64,000 nt of DNA. Origin: Myotis daubentonii. Taxonomy: Eukaryota > Chordata > Mammalia > Chiroptera > Vespertilionidae. Both the position numbers and the translations under genes were made by a program. The stretch is from NCBI RefSeq assembly GCF_963259705.1, contig NC_081851.1, positions 13,924,145 through 13,988,144 on the forward strand. The letters run 5' to 3'. Below the pieces are notes generated by a model that was given only the letters and a program-made list of their open reading frames with translations, was not told the DNA's origin and did no database searches. This document shows, one piece after another, positions 35,301 to 47,300 of this stretch; the first letter of the stretch is position 1, and the number at the start of each line of letters is the position of its first letter.

Positions 35301-35938
35301 AAGAAAATACTAGCAAATCTAATACAGCAGTACACCCCAAAAAACAGTACATCACAATCAAGTGGGTTTCATTCCAGGGTCACAAGGATGGCTAAACATA
35401 CACAAATTAATCAATGTAATACACCACATTAACAAAAGAAAGGATAAAATCATATGGTCTTATCAATAGATGCAGAAAAGGCATTTCAAAAGATACAGCA
35501 TCCATTTATGATTAAAACACTCAATAAAATAGGAAAAGAAGGAAAGTACCTCAACATAATAAAGGCCATAAATGATAAACCCTCAACTAATCTCATGCTC
35601 AATGGTGAAAAACGGAAAGCTTTTCTTCTAAGATAAAGAACAAGACAAGGATGTCTACTCACCACTCCTATTCAATATCCCTGAAGTGCTGGAAGGTCTA
35701 GCCAGAGCAATAAGGCAAGAGAAAGAAATAAAAGGCATCCGAATAGGGAAGGAAGAAGGCAACTGTCACTTTTTGTGGATGCCATGATTCCATATATAGA
35801 AAACTCTAAAGATTCCACCAAAAACCTATGAGAAACAATAAACACAGTCAAATTACAGGATGCAAAATCTATGTGCAAAAATCCATTGCCTTCCTATATA
35901 CTAACAACAAACTTTAGCAAAATAAATGAAAAAAGAAG
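32355..35938 (+). mobile_element. LINE-1 remnant, 3'-truncated
   Basis: Sense L1 with ORF1-like sequence (about 32.4-33.4 kb) and ORF2 from about 33.73 kb (ataggaaatcctcatacatc...). The endonuclease region is at about 33.75-34.5 kb and the reverse-transcriptase [10 protein letters not shown] block at about 35.47 kb. The catalytic FADD box reads FVDA near 35775, so the second key Asp is lost. Stops and indels are frequent. Sequence ends abruptly inside ORF2 at about 35.94 kb with no 3' UTR or poly(A), so the 3' end was removed later. Confidence 0.92.
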
Positions 35939-37155
35939 GTGATACTGAGGCTTAAAAAGAGGGTAGATGATTATGTCAAGTTAATAGCTCTAATAGAGCC
36001 AAGATTTGGACCCAAGCCATCCGGTTCCAGAACCGAGCTCTCAAAGGCAGATGCTCTGGTCCATGTGATCCAGTGCACCCACATTGCTTTGGGCAGGTCA
36101 CTTGCTGTAGCTGGGACTCTGTAAAATGGAGATAAATACTAGCCATGGCCACCTCCCAGCAGGCTTGTGAGGACAAAAGAGAAGTGAGATGGTTTAAGAA
36201 TATAAAACTGAGATGCTTTGCTCTACACATCCCTTTCTCCCCCCACCCCTGCAGCTTCCAGAATCCCCAAGAGCCTTCCCATGCCCTCTCCGCCCACATC
36301 TCTCTCTGGCTTGAGGATTACCTGCATCCACAGGATTACCTGTGTCCACACCATTGCCAGCCAGGAGGCCCTACCCACCAGCGACCCCAGCCTGCGCTCT
36401 GCGGCCACTCATAGGCCAGCTGTGTCCTCCTCCAAGGCCCAAGCCCTTGTTTGGACTGTAACCCCCCACCCCCCGCCTCCCCACACCTGACAGCTGCCCT
36501 TGGCCTAAGAGGGAACAGGGAACACACAGCCTGGCAGGAAGACAAGGAAGTGTTGGGTCAGCTGTGCAGAGGAGCTCTAGGAAATGGTTAACTGTCTTTT
36601 CACCCACGAGGACCACAGGTTTATATTGGCCTCATAGAATGTGTTAGGAACTAATTACCAGGTGGTCACGGTGCCAGCAGAGGGGTGGCTGCTAAACCAG
36701 AAGAAACACCCCACCCGGAAGAGGAACTGGCACGCCCTGCGCTGCTGTTCAGCACTGGCAGTGCTCCCTCCAGCGTGCCTGCACCTGGAGGAGCAGCTCC
36801 TCCAAGCCCGCACTCTCACCACTTCCCAGGGCCTGAACAAGAAGATCCAAGGGTGGGCAGGGACAGCACAGAGGACCTCCCACTGGTCTTGTTGAGAATT
36901 CCCGGAGGCCTTAGGGTCCTCTGCCCCCCAGGCTCAAAATGACAATAACAATATTCACAGCTCCCAGTTGTTTTTTAGATCTTTATTGTTGAAAGTATTA
37001 CATCTGTCCCCTTTTTCCTCCTATTGACCTCTTCAAACCTGCTCCCCTCCCCAACCCAGGCCTTCACCACCCCTTTGAGTGTGGCCATGGAGTAGGCATA
37101 TATGGAAACTGGTACACGTTCTTTGGTTGATCTCTTCCCATCTCTGTCAGCTTCC
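35939..37155. other. No recognised gene
   Basis: Mixed intergenic sequence, with a MIR-like piece around 35940-36170. No exon recognised. Confidence 0.45.
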
Positions 37156-37159
37156 CTCT

Positions 37160-37360
37160 GACAGAGCTCCCAGTTTTTGAGCACTTTGTGCCAGGCCCTG
37201 TTCTAAGCACTGAAATGCATGAGCTCATTTGATCCTCACCACTCTGAGGTAGATACTTTTATCCCCATTATACACATGAGGGAATGAGGCACAGAGAGGT
37301 CAGGTAACTTGCCCAAAGTCACACAGGTAATAAATGGAGGCACTGAGATTCACACCCAGG
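37160..37360 (-). mobile_element. MIR (antisense)
   Basis: Shows gccaggccctgttctaagc, tgagctcatttgatcctcac, atccccattatacacatgag and taacttgcccaaagtcacac in order, as in a reverse MIR. Confidence 0.9.
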
Positions 37361-38164
37361 CAGGTGAGTCCACAGCCATTATCACCACCTGTATCCCATC
37401 TTAAACCACCCTGAGCTGGACCCTCAGCACCTTGTTCTTTCACACCTGCATATCAAATCCCGTGACCCTTTCCACTCAAAAGACCTCTTGAACGCCAGCC
37501 CCAGTTTTCAGACAGGAAAGTGACTTCCCCTATGGAGTGTCTTGTTTGGCCCAGGCAATCTGTGCTGTGGGCCCTCAATGCTCCCTTGACTCCCTTCCCA
37601 GAATTCTTTGCACTGCCCAGTGGGGTCGCTCTCCCACAGCTGTCTCTCTGCATGGCCTTCCTTCCCCCCAGTGCCTGGCTCACAGCAGGGTGCCCCACTC
37701 CTGTCTGTGAATGAGTGTCTGGGGTTGGGCGCTGCAGGAGTTGGTTGTCAGGACAGGTTGGAGGGGCAGGGATGGAGGGCAGCTGGAGTGCAGCAGGGAA
37801 GTAAAGGCAGAGGTGGGTGTCTCACTTTCTTACTCCTCTGGGCAGCTTCAAACTCCATACCTTCTGACTGGGCCCGAGGCGAGTCTCTGGAAGGAAATGT
37901 ACAGTGGCAAGAAGGCAGAAGATACCCCAGCAGCTGGCAGGGAGGCAGAGGGAGCAGGTGGATGGGACAGCAGGGAGTTTTGCTTTTCTTGCTGAGCACT
38001 CACCCAGCAACCTCCCAGCAGGCTCTTCTCTGGGGCTGGATCAACCTCTTCTGCTTGTCCTCATTGTGAAATTTCTCCTTCTTGCAAAATCTTCAGGAAT
38101 GGAATTTTCCAAATTAACTATTCATGCCATAAAATTGCACGTGTGCTTTTTAAGCATTGCTGAA

Positions 38165-38395
38165 CTGAAAGCAGTGAAGAGTTTGGCCTTGAAAGCCATA
38201 GTGCACGAGTTTGAATCCCACCTCTGCTACCTACTAGGAGGGTGGCCTGGACAAGTCCCTAACCCTCTCTGTACTGGGTCCTCGTGGGTGAAACCTTGTG
38301 GGACAAGGCTGCAAAGGGGGCTGAGATGACTGCATGAGGTAAAGCCCTCAGCTCACCACCCAGCACGTACTAGTTTCAGTAGATGTTGGCTGTTA
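38165..38395 (+). mobile_element. MIR (sense)
   Basis: tRNA-like head (gcacgagtttgaatcccacc), then tgctacctactagg and a decayed body. Confidence 0.75.
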
Positions 38396-38532
38396 CTATT
38401 CCTGTCCACTCCAAATACCCTTGTGTCTGTAGCTCTTCCCTTTGGAATGTTCACTGTGCCCTTGGTGCTTAGGAGCAATCTCTTTTCATCCCAAGTGGTT
38501 TTATTCTCTGAGGTTTGGTGAATAGTCTAAGG

Positions 38533-38745
38533 CAGCCGTGGGCAAACTACGGCCCGCGGGCCGGATCCGGCCATTTGAAATGAATAAAACTATTGGAAAA
38601 AAAGACCGTACCCTTTTATGTAATGATGTTTAGTTTGAATTTATATTAGTTCACACAAACACTCCATCCATGCTTTTGTTCCGGCCCTCTGGTCCAGTTT
38701 AAGAACCCATTGTGGCCCTCGAGTCAAAAAGTTTGCCCACCCCTG
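38533..38745 (+). mobile_element. Nonautonomous hAT with perfect TSD, copy 2
   Basis: 213 bp, same family as 30451-30664. It is flanked by the exact 8-bp duplication gtctaagg (38525-38532 and 38746-38753). Confidence 0.93.
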
Positions 38746-38753
38746 GTCTAAGG

Positions 38754-40380
38754 CCACTCAGTTCTGAGTGCCTGAGTCAGGAATTGAATGGAGTCCTGAC
38801 CTGCCAGGATCATGCTCACCTCATCTTAACCCATGGGGAAGAAGTGTGTGTTTGAAAGCCCAGCAGCAGCTGGATCCAGAATCTTGGCTCCCAGGGCACA
38901 GTGCCTGCCACGTAGAACCTTTCGTGCAGAGAGTCCTGGCAGGGCGGCCACATTGCATAGTCCAGGGGAGGGGGAGACTGTACACAGCACTTGGTGGCCC
39001 GGTCTTTCGGCCTCTGTTGTAGCCCAAAGTCTCTATTTACAGATGTCCAAACATATCTAGAGCCTGTCACACTCTACTTTTCAATTAAAACAAGGTTCGT
39101 TTTGCTTCATGCTTCACTTTTCAGAAACAGAATAGCATGGTGTCTGCATCAGTTACTTAAAGATCAGAGTGGCCTGTGGGTTCCGGCTGCTCCTCTGGCT
39201 GCGCCTTTGTTACACAGCAAGGAGCTAGGACAATTCCAGGGCAGGAGGAATGGGCAACTGAGACAGGAAAGTTAAAACAAGGCCAAACAGGGTGGGCCAT
39301 TTGCAACCAGCTTATGAATAACAAGCCATTATCTTCTCTAGCCAAGGACACGGAGCAAATGGGTAAAAGCCTCCCTAAGAAGAGAATAAGAAAAGGAGAG
39401 GAGGGGAGAGGGAAAATGGCAGTTTTATTTGTTTTTACTCCCTAACAGACACGCCAGCAGTCTCCGGCTTGGCAGGATCAAGTTGCCAGGTGCCTCTCAT
39501 GAATTCTGGGAAGGCCATGCCAAAGTAAAGAGGGGCCTTGAGAATGAATAGGCACCAAACAGTCAGCAGAGGAATTTTGAGACCTACAATCAGGAGGATG
39601 TAAAACGCCTCAGACCCCCACTCAACCGGCTCTTCAGATTAGCTGAGAGCCTGTTTGCACTTCCTAAGCCAGATGGATAGGTCTGCTCGCCCTGCTTCTT
39701 TAATAAAGGTGCTTGCTTTAACTGCTTTAGTAAATCGGCTTAATCACACGCAATCATGGTCTCTCGAATAAATTCATTTCCATGATAAGGATAGAGGTTG
39801 GGGAAAGCCCTCTCCATGGACTCGGGGCTATCCAGTGTCACCTTTCTGGTGTTGGGGAAAAGGTCCTTGAACACGTTCCACCTGAATGAGGAGCTGCGAG
39901 AGCTTCCTTTCATTGCTGTGTTTCTCGGTGTTGAGATACCTACTTCTTGGCAGGAGCAAACACCACCAGGCATTGGATTTGTGCATAGCACCCAGATCAC
40001 TTAATTAAAATGAAGTACAATTGCTTTCCAGAACCTTCTAGGACCTAGAAAATGGTCATTTATGGCCTGTGCTCATGGAAAGCTGATCTGAGACGCTGCA
40101 CTGATAGCTGTCTTTCTTGCCCACAAAAACCACTACAGTAGGCTGGGCCCCAGAGACAGGGCCAGAATCTCTCCATCCAGCATGAGAGGCGTTGATGTCA
40201 TTCCCTCTTTCCGGTCTCCAGGGTTTGTGACCTTGGCATTTGCATTTTCCCAGTGTCAAGCCCAGGGAGGCACAGGGCAAGTGCGCAGAAAGGGCAGCAG
40301 ACCGATGGACGTATGAGCTGCTGCCACAGGCCGGAGTGTGCTGGGGACTTTTTACAGCCCCTTAACATCCACTCTCTCTT
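38754..40380. other. No recognised gene; possible LTR-like stretch
   Basis: Around 39690-39780 there are two AATAAA-type signals and a U5-like 'gctttagtaaatcggct' stretch that could belong to an LTR, but no boundary is visible. ORFs are short. Confidence 0.35.
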
Positions 40381-40384
40381 TTTG

Positions 40385-40640
40385 TTGTTGTTAATCTTCA
40401 ACTGAGGAGGTATATTTCCCATTGATTTTGAGAGATAGTGGAAGGGGTTAAGCGTTGGGGGGTGGGGGGGGGGGACATCAATGTGAGAGAGGCACAATGA
40501 CTGGTTGCCTCCTGCACATGCCCAACCAAAATTGGTGGATTAAGCCTGCAACTGAGGTACATGCCCTTGACTGGAATCCACCTTGAGACACTTCAGTCCA
40601 TGGGCTGATGTTCTAACCACTGAGAAAAGCCGGCTAGGAC
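40385..40640 (-). mobile_element. Ves-type SINE (antisense)
   Basis: Tail-first orientation with an expanded G run (about 40457-40474) in the body, then ggttgcctcctgcacatgc and a tRNA-like head (cagtccatgggctgatgttc, ccactgag). Part of the block duplicated at 12.17-12.69 kb. Confidence 0.85.
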
Positions 40641-41100
40641 TTGCCACTCGCTTTTGTATGGCCTATGAGCTAAGCAGTCTTCTTACATTTTTAAATGATT
40701 AATTTTTTTAAGCAGACTTTTGTGAAAACTCTATAGAATTCAAAGGACAATGTCCACAAGTAAAGGGTCATTGGAGCACAGCCTTCCCGTTTATTTATTG
40801 ACAGAGGGTCTAGGACCGCCTCCTGCCCAGCGGCTGCGTAGAGTAACTGCACAGAGGCTGCATGGTCCAGGCCCTCCATGTTGGCCTTTCTGCCCGCTCC
40901 CTGCATAGATGGAGAGAACAGCCTCCCAGGTCTGGACGGGCTGCCAGCACAGTCACTTTCTGGCTAGTGGTTATGTCCCCCATCCAAGCCAGCTTTGCAG
41001 CCAGGTGGTGCCAGCCCCACCCTATCCCTCTCTGTGACTTTGCTGTCCAGGTCTCCCTCTGGTCCAGGTCCATCTGAGGGGAGAGAGAGTAAAGAGCACT
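40641..41100 (-). CDS. Terminal block of the Daple-like gene (copy A), probable 3' end
   Basis: On the minus strand a pyrimidine tract and acceptor ctctcccctcag precede ATGGACCTGGACCAGAGG at about 41070. The frame starting MDLDQRETW stays open for about 87 codons to a stop near 40807, where AATAAATAAA follows. The peptide resembles nothing I know in Daple. The paralogue at 12.2-12.7 kb is frameshifted against it. This block may therefore be a 3' UTR or a newly acquired tail; only its terminal position and poly(A) signal are reasonably supported. Confidence 0.4.
40790..40799 (-). terminator. Candidate poly(A) signal (two overlapping AATAAA)
   Basis: The plus-strand tttatttatt reads AATAAATAAA on the minus strand. 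Its position is conserved in the duplicated block. Confidence 0.5.
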
Positions 41101-41119
41101 CCCGGCCTCACACAGCATA

Positions 41120-41398
41120 GGGGGAGCCCGATCAAGCTCCTAGAGGAACTCCCCCAGGGTGACCATCCTCTGCTCTGGGGGGCACAGGGCCGCACCAGGC
41201 CTGGGGCTGGGCCACACCCCTCTTCTGGATGCCTCCTGGTGGAGAGGCCCATCCTGGGTGGCAGATACTCCTGGAGGCTGAGGGTAGTGTTTCCTGAGGT
41301 GCTGGCATCGCGGGGCAGGGCAGAGTGCTGTGTCCCTGCTGGGCATCAGGTCCTCACTGCTCTTGGGTTTGTGGTGGAACCGGCGGGGTCGGAGGAAC
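41120..41398 (-). pseudogene. Daple-like exon 8: decayed C-terminal exon with GBA-motif relic
   Basis: The acceptor gacaccag|GT is intact and the exon opens GSSDPAG in phase with exon 7. It then reaches TGA at 41348-41346. Beyond that, Daple-like pieces appear in alternating frames: [11 protein letters not shown], then DASTSGN, GPLHQEASRRG and MVTLGEFL. In Daple the last lies in the GBA motif (MVTLEEFLEES), which activates G-alpha-i. Here it is out of frame and followed directly by TAG. The usual Daple C-terminal tail with the PDZ-binding GCV end is not found. As spliced, the protein would end about 17 residues into this exon. Confidence 0.75.
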
Positions 41399-44300
41399 CT
41401 GGTGTCAGGGCGAGGGGACACACATCAGTCTCTCACTCTCACTGGCCTACCTCCAGTGGGCTCTGTGCTGCCTCTGCTCATGGAACACAGGGAGCCCTGC
41501 TGGGGAGCCCAGAGCACACTTCTCCCAGGCTGGCACTGGGATGTCAAGGACATGCTGGGATTCTCTAGAAGTTCACAGTGGGGTTTAAAAACAAAATAAC
41601 ATGGGAGGGAAGTGCAGAGCTTCTGCTAAAGCTGAAATTAGCAACAGCTGTGAGGCACCACACTCCTTAGCCCTTGGGACAGTGACAGACCATCTTCTGC
41701 ACCATTAACAAACTTAAACGCTGTAAAGGAATCACACTCACCCGTGTCCTCTGACCACGATGGACCAGAACTCCCGGCCCTGTGCCCATCCGGAAGCTGC
41801 AGGAACTCAGACTCGTAGGATGGGTGGCTCGCCCAGGCGCCCAGAGCCGGTCAGTGAGGAGAAGGGATCTGAACCCAAATCCGTGAAAACTCCCAGGCCT
41901 GAGCCTGAAACTGCATGATGTGCCCTATGGAGGCAAACCCATCATGCTGTGAAGAACTTGCTAATTGTCTTCTTTAAATCACACAAACAACACAAAGCTC
42001 AGAGCCCAGATCCAAGGGCACTGGAAAGTGCCCAGAAGGAAAGCCAACTTACCCTTCAGGCCCCGAGGTGAGCTGTCACTGGACGCATCCCTATGGCTCT
42101 CCAAGCTGCCTGGCTGGGACCTGAGAGGAAAGGACAATCCTTAACCGAAAGGGCCAATGACCCACTCTAGCCCAGACTCAGCCCTCCACTCTGACCATTA
42201 GGACATAACAGAGTGATTCTGCCACAGCTCAGGGGAGCGCCCCCAGGAGCACAGACCCGGATTCTGGAGATGCCCTAGGAGGGGACCCGCCTCCCCTGAG
42301 TGCCTGGCCCTGTGCACAGTGGGCATGGGCTGTGCGGGATGACAGCCTGTGCTTCTGTGTCTGTGAGGTCTGGGGCTGGGCTCAAACAAAGGAAATTTGT
42401 TTAGACCAAACAAGGCTGCTCTGAGAAAGCGAAGTGTTGGAGGGGTGGGGAGCCCACCCTTACTACACATGGAGCTTTCTAGAACACGTGGAAACACCCT
42501 GTCTGGACCAGGACAGTGGCACCTGGTGAGGGCGGGAGCCAGGACAGGGCAGAGTGTGTGCGCCACATGTGCCCAATGAAGCCTGAGCCCGCTCCAGGGC
42601 CCACTTCCCCTCGGTGGTCCGAGGGGCGGATGCTGGGGTCTCAGGAGGAAAGAACGTGCTGGCTTTCCATGGCTGTTTGCTGTCCTTAATCTCCTTCCTG
42701 CCCCGCCAAGCAGTCTGCTCTGGACTCACTGGGGCACAGGGCTCCCAGGTCCCCAGCCCTCGAGTGCTCCCCAAATAGCAAGCATCAGATAAAGCCTCTT
42801 AGCACCGGGGTTTGGGGGTTAGCCAACAAGTACTTGGTTCCCGTGAAGAGCACAGAAGCAGAACCAGCCCCCCCTTTGAGAAGGAAAAACTTGAACAAAA
42901 AAACCCACCTTCCTCCTGGAAAAGGACGTGTCACTGAAAGGCAACTGTGATACAGATCAGCGGCTCCCAAAGCCTCCGTCCATTCCAGCCCTGCTTTGCC
43001 CACCCCTTCGCCTCTGTCTCTTGATGAGAGAAGCTCGAGGAATCAGAACACTGAGGAAGACGATCCCTGTCCTCAGCGGATTCGGCATAAATCTGGCCCC
43101 TCGGTGACACTTCCAAGAGCGGTGGCCGACTCCTCCTGTTGTGTTACCCTCCACCCAGTGTGAAGAGGGGAGGGCTCCGCGGTGTCACACTGCCCCCCAC
43201 AGAGCCTTTCTCTGCCCATAAGTTGCAGGAGCCCATGCCAGCACCATGGAGCTTTCTAGGCAATGGGAGGGTGGGAGATAGGGCTCCTCCTGCACTTATT
43301 GTTGATACTTCCGAAGCCGAAGCCAATGTAAACGCTCTCAGTTTTTGTTTTAATTAAAAAGTTAGCTCCCCACCCTCCTAGGATTTTGTTCTTTGGAAAT
43401 TATAAAGACCCGAAGCGACTGTTAATGGTCGAGAAGGCTGGTCTCATTCCCTGATTCCCTTCTGCCTCCATGAGATGGCAAGAGTTTCCACCAATTTCTA
43501 AGATAAAATTTACCACTGGGAGCTGCTCTGGGCAACTCCACTCCAGGTGAGGAAGGTGAGACCTTCCTGCAATCAGTGCTCTCTGCCTGGGCCACTAGGC
43601 CTTCCTTCAGGCAAGGGCAGTCCGAGCCTCCAGAAGAGTGACTCCCCATCATGGAGGGATGGGAGCAGGAGCTGCATGCTTAGGCCCCTCGGGGAGACAG
43701 GGAAGGGGTGTTGAGGAACTGCGGGTCCCCATTCCCGCTTCAGCATAACACCTCCACTTTCACCTCCTTTGTGTGTGGGACTTGCACACAGGCCTTAGCT
43801 TGAAGGAAAAGCACTGCTGATGGAAACAGGTCTGAGAACACAGGCTGAAGGGTGCTGGGAGCCGGTCCATCCTTGCTGTTTCAAGGGACCTGGCATATAT
43901 GGCATATGGTTCTTAATATATTTGCTCACCTTCTTGGCGCTGTGTTTTAACCAAGGTCACCTCTCCGAGAAAGGTTGAATCCCCAGGTAGGGATTTTCCC
44001 CTGAAGTTAGGGAGGGAATAAAACCCCTCAACTAAGTGCCAGGCGGGTAATTAATCACTTCAACTACGAACAATCATGCTTAAACTACATAATCTTTTCT
44101 CCCTGGAATGGAGATAAGAAACGCCCTAACCTTTGTAATAGAGATTGATAGGATTGAATCAACTGGTATAAATACAGTTGTAACAAGACAGAAAGACTCA
44201 GAACTTAGAACAGAATCAAGAAGACAGAACCTACACGGAGCCTAGAGACAGAAGAACTTTGATGGAGAGAGCATGCCGGAGGATCCTGGAGAGGGACTGG

Positions 44301-47300
44301 CCTCGGAGCCTAGAGACAGAGCCTAGCGGGAGAACATGGCAAGGGATCCTGGACTGAACCTGACTACAGAGATTGGCAGGAGAACCTGACTAGAACCTGG
44401 TGACTGAACCTGGCTGGAGATCTGAAGCAGAACCTCTCTGGAGATCCAGACCAGAACTTGGCTGGAGATCCTGGCTAGAGATCCTGGCTAGGCTGCTGAT
44501 CAACTGAACACTGTCTCCGTGTCATTCCTTCTTCGCCGACTCCGTCCACACCTTTGGGGACCCCTGGACCCGCTGGGGTTGGACCCCGGCATATGGCACC
44601 CGAACAGGGACCCCTAGGTAAGCGCCCCGCACTCGGGACGGATAGGACTCCACCGTAGGAAGAGGGTGGATAGTCTTCGCCGACTCCGTCCACAACCTTT
44701 GGGGACCCCTGGACCCACTGGGGTTGGACCCCAGCATATGGCGCCCGAACAGGGACCCCCTAAGTAAGCGCCCCGCACTCGGGACGGATAGGACTCCACC
44801 GTAGGAGGAGGGTGGATAGTCTTCGCCGACTCCGTCCACACCTTTGGGGACCCCTGGACCCGCTGGGGTTGGACCCCGGCAGAAGGGCACCACGCACCGC
44901 CCACTCCCCGTGCTGCCTGTGGTTGGTGACCACTCACAGGGGCTGTCATCTGAATTCTAGCCCGTGGAGAACATAAGGCGGGTGAGTCAGCGGACCTGGA
45001 ACATCCTCGGGAAACCTGAGCCTTTTGCCAGAGGGCCACCTCTGACTCTGGCCCAGCCCTGAGTCGTGGTCGTGTCCAGCTCCTGGAGGAGGGAGGGGTG
45101 GGTGGACCCTGCCCTTAGGGAGTACGTGCCCTGCATGTCCTATCTCTCCCCATTTCTCCTGCTGGGACAGCCTCACACTGGGGACTCTCTCTGACTTAAC
45201 TTTAAATCACTCTTCCGCCTGCGCAATGACTGGGACTCCAAAGGACAGCAGTGTCCTGGCCTAAGGGCCATGCAGCAAAGGCAGCTGATACTTAGCATCC
45301 CGGGAGCCCCTCCACCTCCAGGGCCAGCTGCACCCAAAGCAGGGCCTGAGAGCAATCCCCTCCCAGGGGCCTGGGCTCTCTGGCGGGGGCGGGGGGGGGG
45401 GTTGGGGGGGCCTGGAAGAAGGTAAAGGAAAGAACCACCACCTGAGGGAGGAGGCAGGTTCCCTAGAGAATGAGCCTGCACCAGCAGCTCCTCACCAGCA
45501 ACGTCGGGAATCCATGGGCCACCAGTCACTGCTCTTCCCTGAGAAGGACTAGGATGCCCTGTGCCTCAGGCCTGCCAGCTGCTCTCTGACAGCAGCCCTG
45601 GGTCCCCTCCAAAGGGACACCAGGGTCTCCATTTTGCAGACAGTTCTAGGACCCCCTGAGCGTGAGCACTGGGCTGCCAGGAATCGCCGTGGGCAGTGCT
45701 GGGCGTGCAGTATGGGGGGCCCTGGGGCAGGCTCCGCAGGCATCTGAACAGGCCTGGGCTCTGGCTCAGTGGGGATCCAGGCTGAGGTAGCCCAATGGTT
45801 AGCCTGGTGGGCCGGGCCTGGAGCCACACAGCCTGCTGGCAGGCCCAGGGGAGGTGGTGTTCCCGGCTCCTGCTGGAGCCCAGGCAGGGCTTCTGCCCTG
45901 CAGAGCCTGGGAGACTGGGCCGGCTGCTGAGTGGCCACAAGGAACACAGAGCGAGCCCACCCCAGCCACGCAGGGCACAGCACCCCTGACACCCAACAGT
46001 CAGTGGCTGCCATTTCAGTGTCTGGCCAGGAGCACAGAGGGACTGCCTCCTGCCCTGTGCTCACTCACCTCACCTTCTCCCAGGGGTGCTTCTGATTTGT
46101 AAACCAGGGGCCAGGTCCTGAAGCTGAGCCAGGCAGCGTTGAGTGCAGAGGCCCTGTGTGTCTTTGCTGGGCTTGTCAAATCACAGTTATGCTTGTCATA
46201 GCTTCCAGGGTTCAGTGGGAGGTAAGATGATGAAAAATCATAACCACTTCTTTTCTCGTCAGTTTCTAACACCTCCAGGGCAGTCATTTCCAGCTCTTCT
46301 GCTGTCCTCAGACGTTGTCATCTCTAGGTCATAAGCAGAATGTCTTTTTAAGTTTGAAGCTGTATTTCTCCCCTCTGTTGCATGTTTTAAATTTCCCAGT
46401 GCTCATCCCCAGATGCTCCTTTTCACAGCATCCTGCTCTGGTTGCACCCTGCAAAGTGGCTAACTCTGATGTCATGACGGGCATTTTAAAGCTTTTGTCT
46501 CTGTAACAATGCCCGCTGACCCTGTTGCTCTCAAATCGGTTTGTCTCTGGTGTTGCAGGTGCTCCTGAGGTGTCTGGGGACCCTGACCTCTCATGGGCTC
46601 CCCCTGGCAAGATGTGACCCGACTGCCCTGCTGGGAGTGTCTCCCACTAATCCGATGCCTTGAAGAGGACCGTAATGTCCCATCTAAGGTGTGAGCACGC
46701 AGGGCTACTGGCATCTGGGAGACATCCAACCTGTCAATCCTCCCCGAGTCCCCTTGTTGTTCAGTCTAGGACACCTGCCCTCCACGCCATGGACCGGCCT
46801 CCAATGCAGGGACCCAGTCAAGTCTCTTCCCTGGAGAATAAACCTCCAATGTTGCCTGATTTTAGCCCAAACTCTGGTTCACCTCCATTAGGAAGCCACC
46901 TGGTGCCACCAATTCCTGAGCAGTGGTGTGGGTCTCGGGGCTCAGGCCCAGTCGTCCAGATGGCGGAGTTACCCTCCCAAAGTTGCACAGCTGTAGGTGG
47001 AGCTGAGCTCTGAACCTGTGTGTGTGGGATGCCATCCTGTCCACAGCGTCACCCACCTGCTGACCACCTCTCAGTCTGAGAGGCACCTCCTGCCCCTGTG
47101 AGCCGGGGTCTTTGGGAAGGACCTCAGGCCGAGATGCTCATCCCTCTTGGTTCTGGAGGGACCCGTGACTCACCGTGGGTGCGGCCTGGGTGCCGGGAGG
47201 TGGAGGTGGAGCTGGAAGGAGCTGTAGTGATGGCTGAGGATGAACAGGCCCCGGAGCCCAGCTCTGATGGCCGGGGCTTGGTGGCTGGGTCAGCGGAGGC

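Larger units (their letters stand above)
43853..44881 (+). mobile_element. Class II-like ERV LTR with multiplied U5-PBS-leader
   Basis: Begins TGCTGGGAGCCGG and ends CCCCGGCA. It is flanked by the exact 6-bp duplication gaaggg (43847-43852 and 44882-44887), the length usual for class II ERVs. A tataaa box lies at 44167-44172. The LTR 3' end occurs three times (from 44530, 44674 and 44820, period about 145 bp). Between the copies are primer-binding sites and leader, and the last LTR end closes the element. No gag, pol or env is present. It lies antisense in the intron between Daple-like exons 6 and 7. Confidence 0.88.

Noticed and set aside
39740..40000. 86-codon minus-strand ORF as a gene or processed pseudogene
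   Set aside because: No family recognised; it neighbours a possible LTR-like stretch and has no other coding evidence.
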